From positions 20,081 to 84,080 of the forward strand of contig SVTV01000009.1 in the NCBI GenBank assembly GCA_015063605.1: 64,000 bases of DNA, in the 5' to 3' direction. A model generated the notes under the pieces. That model was not told where the DNA came from. It saw only the letters and a program-made list of their open reading frames with translations, and made no database searches. Shown piece after piece: positions 37,496-48,395 of this stretch. Source of the stretch: Oscillospiraceae bacterium (lineage in GTDB: Bacteria; Bacillota; Clostridia; Oscillospirales; SIG627). Positions within the stretch are counted from its first letter, which is position 1; every line of letters starts with the position of its first letter. The translations under genes were made by a program, and so were the position numbers.

Positions 37496-38254
37496 ATGAA
37501 TACTGCAGATGCAAATAACAGTTCTTGTAAAAAGTACAATCGAATTTTGATAAAGCTGTCCGGCGAAGCGTTGGCTTCTTCTCCCGACGGTAAGACAAAG
37601 GGTGATTCCGTATTGAATTACTCAACCTTGCGGATAATCTGCGAAAAGATAAAAGAAGTACACGATATGGGAACGGATATCGCTGTTGTTGTAGGCGGCG
37701 GAAATATTTGGAGAGGCGCTCAGGGTGTTGATTTTGACAGAGTGCGTTCCGATCATATGGGCATGCTTGCTACTACCATCAATTCACTTGCTTTGCAAGA
37801 TACATTGGAGCATATGGGTGTTGACACACGTGTTATGACTGCTGTTGAAATGAAGCAGTTTGCCGAGCCTTATATAAGAAATATGGCTATGTCTCATCTT
37901 AACAAAAAGAGAGTCATCATTTTCGGATGCGGAATAGGAAGCCCCTATTTCTCAACAGATACAACGGCTGTTCTCAGAGCTAAGGAAATTAATGCCGACA
38001 TCGTTCTTTTTGCGAAGAACGGAACAGACGGAATATATGATTCCGATCCCAATGCGGAAAATTCCCATGCTAAGTTTTTGCATCATCCCGATTATGATTA
38101 CATATTGTCCAATAAGCTTGGTGTTATAGACGGAACCGCAGCTGCATTCGGTCAGAAGAATAAGATCAAGTGCTGTGTATTCAACCTTAACGATCCGGAA
38201 AATATAGTGAGAATAGTAAAAGGCGAGGACATCGGTTCCATAGTTGAAGAATGA
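37496..38254 (+). CDS. pyrH: UMP kinase
   Basis: YNRILIKLSGEAL, VVVGGGNIWRG, DHMGMLATTINSLAL, RVIIFGCGIGSPYFSTDTTA. Confidence 0.96.
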   Translation: MNTADANNSSCKKYNRILIKLSGEALASSPDGKTKGDSVLNYSTLRIICEKIKEVHDMGTDIAVVVGGGNIWRGAQGVDFDRVRSDHMGMLATTINSLALQDTLEHMGVDTRVMTAVEMKQFAEPYIRNMAMSHLNKKRVIIFGCGIGSPYFSTDTTAVLRAKEINADIVLFAKNGTDGIYDSDPNAENSHAKFLHHPDYDYILSNKLGVIDGTAAAFGQKNKIKCCVFNLNDPENIVRIVKGEDIGSIVEE

Positions 38255-38368
38255 GATCGTAACGATCGTATCAATTTCTTTAAGAAAAATTTTGTCATAA
38301 AGATCCGTGCAAAAAGACGGCAGAAAATATAATAAAATATAATTATAAAGTATAAGAGAGGTATTAAA

Positions 38369-38923
38369 ATGAAGTTAGACACAAAGCCCTACGAAGAAAA
38401 AATGCAGAAGACAGTAAACACATACGAAAAAGAGTTTTCCACAATACGTGCGGGAAGAGCAAACCCCGCGGTTCTTAACAAGATAAATGTTGACTATTAC
38501 GGAACTCCCACTCCCATAAATTCTCTTGCAGAAGTTAAGGTTCCCGAACCCAGAATGATAACAATACAGCCTTGGGACGCAAAGGTGCTTAAGGATATCG
38601 AGAAAGCCATCCTTGCATCCGATGTTGGAATCACACCCGTTAACGACGGTAAGATCATCAGACTTGCATTCCCTCAGCCCACAGAGGAAAGAAGAAAAGA
38701 GCTTACAAAGCAGATCACAAAAATGGGTGAAGAAGGCAAAGTAGCTATAAGAAATATCCGCAGAGAAGCAACCGATAAGATCAAGGATATGAAGAAGAAG
38801 AGCGAAATGACCGAGGATGAACAGAAGCAGAGCGAAAAGCTCATTCAGGACGTTACCGATAAGTTCACCAAGATGATGGACGGAGTTGTAGCCGCAAAGA
38901 ACAAGGAAATAATGACTGTATAA
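38369..38923 (+). CDS. frr: Ribosome recycling factor
   Basis: FSTIRAGRANPAVLNKINVDYYGTPTPINSLAEVKVPEPRMITIQPWD. Confidence 0.97.
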   Translation: MKLDTKPYEEKMQKTVNTYEKEFSTIRAGRANPAVLNKINVDYYGTPTPINSLAEVKVPEPRMITIQPWDAKVLKDIEKAILASDVGITPVNDGKIIRLAFPQPTEERRKELTKQITKMGEEGKVAIRNIRREATDKIKDMKKKSEMTEDEQKQSEKLIQDVTDKFTKMMDGVVAAKNKEIMTV

Positions 38924-38962
38924 GTGATATAAGTTAATTAACGATCGAAAGGAAATAAAGCA

Positions 38963-39664
38963 ATGAATCTCCCTCGACATATCGGGATAATAATGGATGG
39001 AAACGGCAGATGGGCGAAAAAAAGAGGTCTGCCGAGAAGTGCCGGTCATATAATGGGAAGTAAGACCTTCAGAAAGATCACGGAGTATCTGTATGATCTT
39101 GGTATCAAGGTGTCGACATTCTACGCCTTCTCAACCGAAAACTGGGAAAGACCCGATGAAGAGGTAAATTCATTGCTTAAGCTTTTCGGCGAATATATTA
39201 CTATATATTACAATGACAGCGAAATGAAGCACAAGTATTCTTCCGTACGTATTTTAGGAGATAAGTCCAAGTTTCCGGAAGAACTCAGAGATCGCTTTTT
39301 GGAGCTCGAGAATAATACCGCAGCCAATGCAAGCGAATATCAATTGAATATCGCTTGTAATTACGGAAGCCGTGATGAGCTCTGCCGTGCCTTTGAGTTG
39401 CTTCGTGATAAGGACGGTCCTATCACATCGGAGGATATAAGCAACGCTTTGTACACCCATGATCAGCCGGATGTGGATCTTATTATACGTACCGGCGGAG
39501 AAAAAAGGTTGTCCAATTTCCTTCTTTGGCAGGCGGCTTATGCGGAGCTGTATTTTACCGATAAGCTGTGGCCCGATATCACTGAAAAGGATATCGACGA
39601 GGCTTTGGAGTTCTATTCAAGCAGAGAACGACGTTTCGGAAAAATAGACAAGGACAATAAATGA
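38963..39664 (+). CDS. uppS: Isoprenyl transferase (undecaprenyl diphosphate synthase family)
   Basis: HIGIIMDGNGRWAKKRGLPRSAGH, FYAFSTENWERP, DLIIRTGGEKRLSNFLLWQAAYAELYFTD. Confidence 0.96.
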   Translation: MNLPRHIGIIMDGNGRWAKKRGLPRSAGHIMGSKTFRKITEYLYDLGIKVSTFYAFSTENWERPDEEVNSLLKLFGEYITIYYNDSEMKHKYSSVRILGDKSKFPEELRDRFLELENNTAANASEYQLNIACNYGSRDELCRAFELLRDKDGPITSEDISNALYTHDQPDVDLIIRTGGEKRLSNFLLWQAAYAELYFTDKLWPDITEKDIDEALEFYSSRERRFGKIDKDNK

Positions 39665-39688
39665 CTATTTAACATCAGAGGAAATCAA

Positions 39689-40504
39689 ATGAGACAACGA
39701 CTTCTAACAGCCATTATCGGAATTCCGATTACTCTTGTTATAATTTTTTTCTCTCATACATATGTTTGGGAGACAGCAGGCTTGATATTAACGGTGATAG
39801 GAATTTATGAGGCCTTGGCTTGCATCGGACTGAAGAAAGATCCTTATATCTCGGCTTTGTCCTATATTTACGGTGCTGTTACCATCATTCTTTCGTTCTG
39901 TTCTTACAGATTCGTGTACCATGCTACAAGCATATATGTCGTATTGCTTTTGGCGGCTTGCGTACTGTATAAAAATAAAATATCCTTTAACAGCATTGCG
40001 GCGATCGGTCTTGTAACCGCATATACCGTAAACGGTATATTTTCGCTCATTGCTCTCAGAAGGATAGACGGAGTTGGAATATATATGATATTCCTCGCGT
40101 TTATAGGAGCTTGGGTTACCGACGGCTTTGCTTTTATCGTAGGTAAGGCTTGCGGAAAGCATAAGCTTATACCTGAAATAAGTCCCAAAAAAACGGTTGA
40201 AGGCGCAATAGGCGGGGTTTTGTTCTGCGCTTTGGGATACGCGTTATTTGGTTTTATCGCTTCGTATTTTTTCGACCGACAGGTGAATTTTTTAGTGTTG
40301 ATAATTGCGGGAATAGTCATAAGTGTATTCAGCATGCTCGGAGACCTTATACTTTCGGCGCTTAAAAGAACATACGGTTTAAAGGATTTCGGAAATCTGT
40401 TGCCCGGTCACGGAGGTGTCCTTGACAGATTTGACAGCATATTTGCAATATCTCCCGTGTTGCTTATGATCTCCGGATTGGATATTTTTTATTTGATAAA
40501 GTGA
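39689..40504 (+). CDS. cdsA: Phosphatidate cytidylyltransferase
   Basis: SPKKTVEGAIGG, SMLGDLILSALKRTYGLKDFGNLLPGHGGVLDRFDS. Confidence 0.95.
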   Translation: MRQRLLTAIIGIPITLVIIFFSHTYVWETAGLILTVIGIYEALACIGLKKDPYISALSYIYGAVTIILSFCSYRFVYHATSIYVVLLLAACVLYKNKISFNSIAAIGLVTAYTVNGIFSLIALRRIDGVGIYMIFLAFIGAWVTDGFAFIVGKACGKHKLIPEISPKKTVEGAIGGVLFCALGYALFGFIASYFFDRQVNFLVLIIAGIVISVFSMLGDLILSALKRTYGLKDFGNLLPGHGGVLDRFDSIFAISPVLLMISGLDIFYLIK

Positions 40505-40517
40505 TTTTTAAAATAAT

Positions 40518-41702
40518 ATGAGTAATAAATTTGAAGATATCAGCTTGTCTGTTCTCGGATCAACAGGATCTATCGGCAAGCAAACTATAGATGTAGCCGA
40601 GAATCTCGGTATTAAGATCACCGCTTTATGTGCAAACAGCAATATCGAACTGCTTGAAGAACAGGTGAGAAAGTTTAACCCTCGTTTTTGCGCTGTATAT
40701 AACGATAAGGCTGCAAAAGATCTTAAAGTACGTGTTTCGGATACAAGCACAAAGGTGCTGACCGGACTCGACGGCATACTTGAATTATGTTATGAAGATA
40801 AAAGCAATATATTACTGAATTCACTTTCCGGAAGCGTCGGTGTAAAGCCGACGCTTTGCGCAATTGAAAGCGGAAAAAATATTGCTATGGCTAATAAGGA
40901 GCCGATTGTAGCGGCGGGAAAGATAATTCTGAAAGCCGCGAAAGATAAAAATGTTTCCTTGATACCCGTTGACAGCGAGCATTCCGCAATTTTTCAGTGT
41001 ATTTCAGGGAATTTTAATTCGGATAGATTTGTCAGACGCTTGATACTTACTGCATCGGGTGGACCCTTCTACGGAAAAAAGAGACATGAGCTTGTTGACA
41101 TCACTCCCGAAGAGGCAATAAAGCATCCTACTTGGAATATGGGGAAGAAGATATCCGTCGATTCCGCAACGCTTATGAATAAGGCTTTGGAGCTTATAGA
41201 GGCTGTAAGGCTTTTCAATGTGCCACAGGAGAATGTTGACATAACGGTGCATCGTCAATCCATAGTACATTCCATGGTCGAGTTTTGCGACAATAGTGTA
41301 CTTGCTCAGATGGGATATCCTAATATGCGTCATTGTATCCACTTTGCCTTGACTTACCCCGATAGGGCGGATGATAAAGGGTTGTGCAAACCCCTTGATT
41401 TCAAGGAAGCATTCAAGCTTACTTTCGATCCCGTTGATGAGGAAACATTTTCACTTATTGGTTTGGCAAGAAAGGCTGTTTCAAAGGATAACGGCGGATG
41501 TGCTGTCATGAATGCCGCTAATGAAGAGGCTGTAGCTTTATTCCTCGATAAAAAGATTGGATTTACGGATATTTTTGACTTTGTTGAGGAAACATATGAA
41601 ATGTCAGGCGATGTCGATATAACTTCTGTTGACGAGCTTGACGAAATTGAAGATTCGGCAAGACGATTCGTTCGTAAGCTTGCCGCATCCAAAAAGAATT
41701 GA
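40518..41702 (+). CDS. dxr: 1-deoxy-D-xylulose-5-phosphate reductoisomerase
   Basis: LGSTGSIGKQTIDVAE, IPVDSEHSAIFQC, ILTASGGPF, HPTWNMGKKISVDSATLMNKALELIEA. Confidence 0.96.
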   Translation: MSNKFEDISLSVLGSTGSIGKQTIDVAENLGIKITALCANSNIELLEEQVRKFNPRFCAVYNDKAAKDLKVRVSDTSTKVLTGLDGILELCYEDKSNILLNSLSGSVGVKPTLCAIESGKNIAMANKEPIVAAGKIILKAAKDKNVSLIPVDSEHSAIFQCISGNFNSDRFVRRLILTASGGPFYGKKRHELVDITPEEAIKHPTWNMGKKISVDSATLMNKALELIEAVRLFNVPQENVDITVHRQSIVHSMVEFCDNSVLAQMGYPNMRHCIHFALTYPDRADDKGLCKPLDFKEAFKLTFDPVDEETFSLIGLARKAVSKDNGGCAVMNAANEEAVALFLDKKIGFTDIFDFVEETYEMSGDVDITSVDELDEIEDSARRFVRKLAASKKN

Positions 41703-41729
41703 TTAATTGTAAAAATTGGAGGTTTTCGA

Positions 41730-42764
41730 TTGATGGGCATCGTTATTGCTATTTTGATGTTCGGATTTATGATCTTCATTCATGAATTGGGCCATTTTGT
41801 TACAGCGAAGCTTTGTAAGGTAACCGTGGAAGAGTTTGCCATCGGAATGGGGCCGAAATTATTCGGATACAGATCAAAAAAATCGGGTACTCTTTATTCC
41901 GTGAGATTGCTTCCTCTGGGTGGATTTACAAATATGCTTGGAGAAATGGATGAAACAGATGATTCTGAGCATTCTCTGTACAAGAAGCCTTGTTGGCAGC
42001 GATTTATTATACTTGCATCGGGCTCCGCTATGAATATAATAAGTGCTGTTTTGGCATTGTTTATTCTGAACATGACTGCGGCAGGCTTCTATACCACTAC
42101 TGTCAAAGGCTTTTATGAATCGAATGCAAGCTCCTACAACAGCGGACTTCGGAGCGGAGATGTGATACTGTCGATAAACAATAATAAGGTCAACGTTTAT
42201 ACTGATATAGCTTTTAATATAACACGAGAAGGTACTGAACCGTGTGAAGTAACAGTTCTCAGAGACGGTGAAGAGATCGTATTGAAGGATGTTGTTTTTC
42301 CCACGGAAGAAACCGACGGTATCTTGTACGGCGTCATGGATTTTGCTACCGATGTTGAATATACAAGCCCGGGGCTTGTGTTGAAGCAGTCGGTATTCCA
42401 ATCATTTTCAACTATTAAATTGATGTATCAATCTTTATTGGATGTTATAACAGGAAGATACGGCATGGAAGCTGTTTCGGGACCTATAGGCGTTGTTGGA
42501 GAAATAGGAGAGGTCGCAAAGCAGAATAATTATGCAGCTATGATAAATCTGTTTGTGTTTATAAGTATGAACTTAGGTGTGTGCAATCTTCTTCCTATCC
42601 CCGCTCTCGACGGTGGAAGACTTATCTTTGTTGTTTTGGAAATGATAAGAAGAAAACCTTTAAAGCTCGAATATGAAGCTTATATTCACCTTGCCGGTAT
42701 GGCTATACTTCTTATTTTTATGGGAGTGGTTGCTGTTTTTGATATAATGCGTCTGGTAGGTTAA
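41730..42764 (+). CDS. rseP: RIP (site-2 protease family) zinc metalloprotease
   Basis: FIHELGHFVTAKL (HExxH), PDZ-like RSGDVILSINNNKV, NLLPIPALDGGRL. Confidence 0.94.
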   Translation: MMGIVIAILMFGFMIFIHELGHFVTAKLCKVTVEEFAIGMGPKLFGYRSKKSGTLYSVRLLPLGGFTNMLGEMDETDDSEHSLYKKPCWQRFIILASGSAMNIISAVLALFILNMTAAGFYTTTVKGFYESNASSYNSGLRSGDVILSINNNKVNVYTDIAFNITREGTEPCEVTVLRDGEEIVLKDVVFPTEETDGILYGVMDFATDVEYTSPGLVLKQSVFQSFSTIKLMYQSLLDVITGRYGMEAVSGPIGVVGEIGEVAKQNNYAAMINLFVFISMNLGVCNLLPIPALDGGRLIFVVLEMIRRKPLKLEYEAYIHLAGMAILLIFMGVVAVFDIMRLVG

Positions 42765-42826
42765 ATTGCGATTAATCTTATAAAACAATAAGAAATATAA
42801 ACAATCGAAGAAAGGTATGGTCATAT

Positions 42827-43888
42827 ATGAGAAAAAAGACAAGAAAAGTAAGAATAGGCAAGACTTATATAGGCGGAGATTCTCCCATACTTATTCAGTC
42901 GATGACGAATACAAAGACTTCGGATTTTGAAGCTACTCTTGCTCAAATAAAGGCTTTAGAAGCTTCCGGATGTGATATTGTTCGTTTTTCGGTTGCTTCT
43001 CATGAAGATGTCAAAACTATTTATAAGATCAAATGCGAAACCGATATCCCTATTGTTGCCGATATTCATTTTAATTACAGATTAGCTGTTGAAGCTGCCG
43101 AAGCGGGAATTGACAAAATAAGGATCAATCCGGGAAATATAGGTGACGAAGAAAGAGTGGCGGCTGTTTGCAAGGTGTGCAAAGCTAAAAGTATACCTAT
43201 TCGTATAGGAGTAAACTCCGGATCACTTGAAAAAGAGGTTTTGGCAAAGTACGGTGCTCCTACCCCCGAAGCTCTTGCTGAAAGTGCATTTTTCAATGTA
43301 CTGCTTCTTGAAAAGTATGATTTTAATGATATAGTTATATCCGTGAAATCTTCCGATCTTTCATCTATGATAAGTGCCAACAGGATCATTTCATCCAAAA
43401 CGGATATTCCTCTTCACCTCGGAGTAACAGAAGCAGGAACAGAAGAGATGGGCTTGATAAAATCTGCAATAGGTATAGGTTCGCTTTTGTGTGACGGTAT
43501 AGGAGATACGATCAGAGTATCTTTGACAGCTGATGTACGTAAAGAAGTTGAAGCAGCAAAGAATCTTCTTTCAGCATGTGGATTGCGTAACACTGTAAAC
43601 GTCATTTCGTGTCCTACCTGCGGACGCACTCAAGTGGATCTGATCGTTTTGGCAGATTCACTTAACCGTGAAATAAAGAAGAGATTTCCGAACCCAAAAC
43701 GATCCTTGAATGTAGCCGTAATGGGATGCGCGGTAAACGGTCCCGGTGAAGCAAGAGAGGCTGATATAGGGATCGCAGGCGGTGTCGGAGAATTCCTTTT
43801 GTTTAAAAAGGGTGTATCCATGGGGAAGGTTTCCCAGGATAATGCAATACCTGTTTTATTGAGTGAAATAGAAAAAATACTTTATTGA
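42827..43888 (+). CDS. ispG: 4-hydroxy-3-methylbut-2-en-1-yl diphosphate synthase
   Basis: IQSMTNTKTSDFEATLAQI, DIHFNYRLAVEAAEAGIDKIRINPGNIG, SCPTCGRTQVDL, GCAVNGPGEAREADIGIAGG. Confidence 0.96.
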   Translation: MRKKTRKVRIGKTYIGGDSPILIQSMTNTKTSDFEATLAQIKALEASGCDIVRFSVASHEDVKTIYKIKCETDIPIVADIHFNYRLAVEAAEAGIDKIRINPGNIGDEERVAAVCKVCKAKSIPIRIGVNSGSLEKEVLAKYGAPTPEALAESAFFNVLLLEKYDFNDIVISVKSSDLSSMISANRIISSKTDIPLHLGVTEAGTEEMGLIKSAIGIGSLLCDGIGDTIRVSLTADVRKEVEAAKNLLSACGLRNTVNVISCPTCGRTQVDLIVLADSLNREIKKRFPNPKRSLNVAVMGCAVNGPGEAREADIGIAGGVGEFLLFKKGVSMGKVSQDNAIPVLLSEIEKILY

Positions 43889-43902
43889 TTGGCAGTACAT
43901 AT

Positions 43903-46900
43903 ATGGTGAAAAATAAGAAAAGCTTTTCGGAGCTGTTTTATAAATATGCTCCTGATATGCAGGATTCAATAACAATATCAAAAATAAAGGATTTTTCATA
44001 TTCGTTGAACAAGGAGAACCGTTTTATCAAGATAAATGCGATCTTCGATGAAATGATCCCAAAAGAAAGTATACTCAATCTTGAAAACAATCTCAGAAAC
44101 GTATATGAATTGAATTATTGCCGCATATACACGATATACTCAAGCGAGATGTTCAATAAAATGGTTTCTCAGGGAAATGATGAAAAGAAAATACTGTTTT
44201 ATGAGATCATAGATGAGCTTAAACGCGATTACGCATTTATAAACGGTTATTTTGACGGTGCAGATTTTGAATTCAAGGAAGGGAAGCTTAATATCGTTTT
44301 GCGCCCCGGTCTTGATCTTCTTCCAAAGCTTTCGGATTGCGAAAGGGAAATATCCGCTTCAATGAAACGTGAATTTGATGTGGATTATACAGTCTCTGTC
44401 TCTGCTCCCGCTTTTTCGGAGGAGTTTTATAAAAAGGAGATCGCCGAATTCTATGCTGCAAATGCACCTGTTTTTGCGGCGGCTCATGATGTCAGTGAAG
44501 AGCGCGCTGCTGAAAAGCCTCACTCTTCCATAAATGAAGATGTTGCTAAGGTCGAGGTCATACGAGGTGAGAACAGCGAGATAAAGATAACATCGGGTTA
44601 TTACACATATGATCTTTCTTCTCCCGAGTATGTGTTAGGTACACCTATACCCGAATCTCAGTATGATAAAATAATCTCTCCCGCAGAGCTTAACGATCCC
44701 GATGATAATGTGACAGTATGCGGTACTGTTTTCTTTTCGGAAGGAAAGGAATCAAAAAGCGGTGACAGGATCACATATACCATAAGAATAACAGATGATT
44801 CAGGATCTGCAACCTTGAAGGTGCGCGGAAAGATTGAGAAGGTGAATGGAGTTTCCGGTGTAAAGCCCGGTTCGCATATTCTTACAAATGGTCAATTCAA
44901 ATATGATGAATACGAGAAGGATTACGTTCTTTCGCCCAAATCGGTTGCTTTGATAAAGCGAGAGGAAAAGAAGGATACCGCCGATGTTAAGAGAGTAGAG
45001 CTTCATCTTCATACACAGATGTCTTCGATGGATGCTACGATACCTCCTGATGTTATTGTCAAGACAGCATATAAGTGGGGGCACAAAGCAGTTGCCATAA
45101 CGGACCATGGAAATCTTCAGGGATTCCCCGAAGCTATGCTCGCTTATGAAAAGCTTGGCGTTTCTCCCGACGAATTCAAGGTTATATACGGTATGGAGGG
45201 CTATTTTGTTGACGATACAGCAAGAGCCTCATTCGGAAATCAAAATGCTGATTTTACAAATGACGAATTCATTATATTCGATATAGAAACAACGGGACTT
45301 TCTCCCACCTCCTGCGGTATCACAGAGATCGGAGCGGTGCTTTATAAAAACGGTGATGTTCTCGATGTGTTCAATACCTTCGTAAATCCCGCACAGCCTA
45401 TTCCCGAAGAGATTACACGCCTTACGGGAATTACGGATGACATGGTTGCCGATGCTCCTTGTGAAAAGAATGCGGTTGAAAGCTTTCTTGAGTTTGCAAA
45501 GGATAGAGTCCTTATCGCTCACAATGCGGGATTTGATACAAGCTTTATACGTCGTGTATGCACAGATCACAATATACCTTTCGAAAACTCGTATCTGGAT
45601 ACTGTCGCTTTATCGAGATTTTTGAATCCCGATCTGAAGCGCCACAGACTTGATACATTGAAGGATCATTACGGTCTACCCGATTTCAATCACCACCGTG
45701 CTTCCGACGATGCCGAGATGCTTGCGGCAATATTCACGAAAATGTGTGAAGGTTTAGCTCAGATAGGTATTAATGATCTTAACGATCTTAATGAAGAAAT
45801 GAGCGCAAACTGCGATCCCAGAAAGCTTCCCAGCTATCACATAATAATTCTTGTTCAGAACCTTACGGGATTAAAGAATCTATATAAGCTTGTTTCTGAA
45901 TCTTACCTTAAATACTATAAGAGAAATCCCAGAATACCTAAAACAGTTCTTGCCGAGCATAGAGAGGGATTGATAATCGGTTCTGCTTGTGAGGCAGGTG
46001 AGCTTTACAGCGCTGTTGTGGCGGGCAAACCGAAAAGCGAGCTTATGAGGATAGCCGATTTCTATGATTATCTCGAGGTCCAGCCTTTAGGCAATAATGA
46101 ATTTCTTGTATCTCAAAATAAGGTAGACAGTATAGAAAAGATAAAAGCCTTTAATAAAACTATTATAAATATAGCCAAGGAGAAAAACAAGCCTTGTGTT
46201 GCAACGGGCGACGTACATTTTTTACATCCTCAGGATGAGGTATACAGAAAGATCCTATTGCACGGAATGAAATTCTCCGATGCCAACAGGTCGATCCCTC
46301 TTTATTACAGAACTACAGAGGAAATGCTCAATGAGTTTGACTATCTTGATAAAAAAACAGCTTATGATATAGTTGTTACCAACACAAACAAGATAGCTGA
46401 TATGATAGAGCCTGTACGACCGATACCCGAGGGTCAGTATACTCCCGAGCTGGAAGGCTCGGAGAAAGAGCTTGTGGATGCGTGCAATAACAAGGCAAAA
46501 TCCATGTTCGGTGATCCTCTTCCGGAAATAGTGTCTACAAGACTGAACCGTGAGCTTGACGCTATTATCAAATACGGCTTTGCAGTATTGTATGTTATTG
46601 CAAAGCGTCTTGTCGAGAAAAGCGAAAAGGACGGATACCTTGTTGGTTCAAGAGGATCTGTCGGCTCAAGCTTTGTCGCGACTATGGCAAGTATTTCCGA
46701 GGTAAATCCGTTGCCGCCCTTCTATCTCTGTACTAAGTGTAAGCACAGTGAGTTTATAACAGACGGTACATACGGAAGCGGATTTGATATGCCTACAAAA
46801 AAATGTCCCAACTGCGGAATAGATATGTTCCAGGACGGACATAATATACCTTTCGAAACATTCCTTGGATTCAAAGGCGATAAATCTCCGGATATAGACC

Positions 46901-48321
46901 TGAATTTCTCCGGAGACGTACAGGCTGAGGCGCACAAGTATACAGAAGTTCTTTTCGGTAAGGATAATGTCTTCAGAGCGGGTACTCTCGGTACATTGGC
47001 ATCAAAAACCGCATTCGGCTTTGTTATGAAATATCTCGAGGAAAACGGTATTTCGTCAATAGGAAAAGCTGAAACGGAACGCCTCATAAACGGATGTGTC
47101 GGTGTAAAGAGAACAACAGGTCAGCATCCCGGAGGTATTATAGTTATACCGCGTAATAAGGATGTCCACGATTTTACACCCGTTCAGCATCCCGCAGATG
47201 ACCCGGATTCAAGCATTGTTACTACTCACTTTGCTTTCACGTATCTTCACGATACAATATTGAAGCTTGACATACTCGGACACGATGTACCTACAAAATA
47301 TAAGCTTCTTGAGGAGTACACGGGAATGAGTGTTCTCTCTGTTCCTATGAACGATCAGAAGGTAATGGGGCTGTTCTTGTCTCCCGAGCCTCTCGGTGTT
47401 ACAAAAGAGCAGATCAAGAGTGATACGGGAACATTGGCTCTTCCCGAATTCGGTACGGGCTTTACACGTCAGATGCTTCTCGATTCAAAGCCGAAATGCT
47501 TCTCCGACCTGCTTCAGATATCGGGTCTTTCCCACGGTACCAATGTTTGGGTCGGAAACGCACAGGACCTTGTAAGAAACGGCGTTTGTACCATATCCGA
47601 CGTTATTGGAACACGTGATAATATCATGGTGTATCTTATGCAAAAGGGATTGCCTTCCGCCGAATCCTTCAAGATAATGGAGGACGTTCGTAAGGGAAGA
47701 GGCTTGAAGCCCGAATATGAGCAATTGATGACGAAAAACGGTGTTCCCGATTGGTACATCGAATCCTGCAAAAAGATCAAATACATGTTCCCGAAGGCTC
47801 ATGCCGCCGCATACGTTATTTCCGCAATACGTCTCGGATGGTTCAAGGTATATAAGCCTCTTGAGTTTTATTGTGCATACTTCAGCGCGGCTCCCGACGG
47901 ATTTGACGCTGAGATAGCTATGTCGGGAAGAACGAATATCATTAAAGTTATAGACGATCTTGAAGCTAAGGGTCTTGACCTTACTCAAAAGGAAGACGGA
48001 CTTTTAGCCGCAACACGGCTTATACTTGAAATGATCTCAAGAGATGTAAAAATTCTTCCCGTTGATCTTGTTCATTCCCATGCCCATCGTTTTCTTCCTG
48101 AAAACGGTTGCATGAGACTGCCGTTCTCGAGCCTTTCCGGATTGGGTACGGCTGCCGCAAACAATATTTATGAAGCTATGAAATCGGGAAAAGTAAAGTC
48201 TGTTGAAGACCTTAAGACTATATCCGGCATTTCAAAGTCGGTAGTTGAGATACTGTCCCGCACGGGAGTTCTTTCTTCTTTACCCGAAACAAATCAGCTT
48301 ACATTGTTTGATCTGGCTTAG
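43903..48321 (+). CDS. polC: DNA polymerase III PolC-type alpha subunit
   Basis: PHP HLHTQMSSMDA, exonuclease FIIFDIETTGLSP, GSRGSVGSSFVATMA, zinc cysteines CTKCKH...CPNCG, GQHPGGIIVIP. Confidence 0.97.
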   Translation: MVKNKKSFSELFYKYAPDMQDSITISKIKDFSYSLNKENRFIKINAIFDEMIPKESILNLENNLRNVYELNYCRIYTIYSSEMFNKMVSQGNDEKKILFYEIIDELKRDYAFINGYFDGADFEFKEGKLNIVLRPGLDLLPKLSDCEREISASMKREFDVDYTVSVSAPAFSEEFYKKEIAEFYAANAPVFAAAHDVSEERAAEKPHSSINEDVAKVEVIRGENSEIKITSGYYTYDLSSPEYVLGTPIPESQYDKIISPAELNDPDDNVTVCGTVFFSEGKESKSGDRITYTIRITDDSGSATLKVRGKIEKVNGVSGVKPGSHILTNGQFKYDEYEKDYVLSPKSVALIKREEKKDTADVKRVELHLHTQMSSMDATIPPDVIVKTAYKWGHKAVAITDHGNLQGFPEAMLAYEKLGVSPDEFKVIYGMEGYFVDDTARASFGNQNADFTNDEFIIFDIETTGLSPTSCGITEIGAVLYKNGDVLDVFNTFVNPAQPIPEEITRLTGITDDMVADAPCEKNAVESFLEFAKDRVLIAHNAGFDTSFIRRVCTDHNIPFENSYLDTVALSRFLNPDLKRHRLDTLKDHYGLPDFNHHRASDDAEMLAAIFTKMCEGLAQIGINDLNDLNEEMSANCDPRKLPSYHIIILVQNLTGLKNLYKLVSESYLKYYKRNPRIPKTVLAEHREGLIIGSACEAGELYSAVVAGKPKSELMRIADFYDYLEVQPLGNNEFLVSQNKVDSIEKIKAFNKTIINIAKEKNKPCVATGDVHFLHPQDEVYRKILLHGMKFSDANRSIPLYYRTTEEMLNEFDYLDKKTAYDIVVTNTNKIADMIEPVRPIPEGQYTPELEGSEKELVDACNNKAKSMFGDPLPEIVSTRLNRELDAIIKYGFAVLYVIAKRLVEKSEKDGYLVGSRGSVGSSFVATMASISEVNPLPPFYLCTKCKHSEFITDGTYGSGFDMPTKKCPNCGIDMFQDGHNIPFETFLGFKGDKSPDIDLNFSGDVQAEAHKYTEVLFGKDNVFRAGTLGTLASKTAFGFVMKYLEENGISSIGKAETERLINGCVGVKRTTGQHPGGIIVIPRNKDVHDFTPVQHPADDPDSSIVTTHFAFTYLHDTILKLDILGHDVPTKYKLLEEYTGMSVLSVPMNDQKVMGLFLSPEPLGVTKEQIKSDTGTLALPEFGTGFTRQMLLDSKPKCFSDLLQISGLSHGTNVWVGNAQDLVRNGVCTISDVIGTRDNIMVYLMQKGLPSAESFKIMEDVRKGRGLKPEYEQLMTKNGVPDWYIESCKKIKYMFPKAHAAAYVISAIRLGWFKVYKPLEFYCAYFSAAPDGFDAEIAMSGRTNIIKVIDDLEAKGLDLTQKEDGLLAATRLILEMISRDVKILPVDLVHSHAHRFLPENGCMRLPFSSLSGLGTAAANNIYEAMKSGKVKSVEDLKTISGISKSVVEILSRTGVLSSLPETNQLTLFDLA

Positions 48322-48395
48322 ATTAAAATATTGAGTGGGATACACTTAAGTATTCCACTCATTGAACAATCAGTAAAAACAGAAAGGGTGTTTGC

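Noticed and set aside
48332-48361. Inverted repeat TGAGTGGGA...TTCCACTCA between polC and sppA as terminator
   Set aside because: Stem contains a mismatch/wobble and lacks a following T-tract; kept out of the feature list
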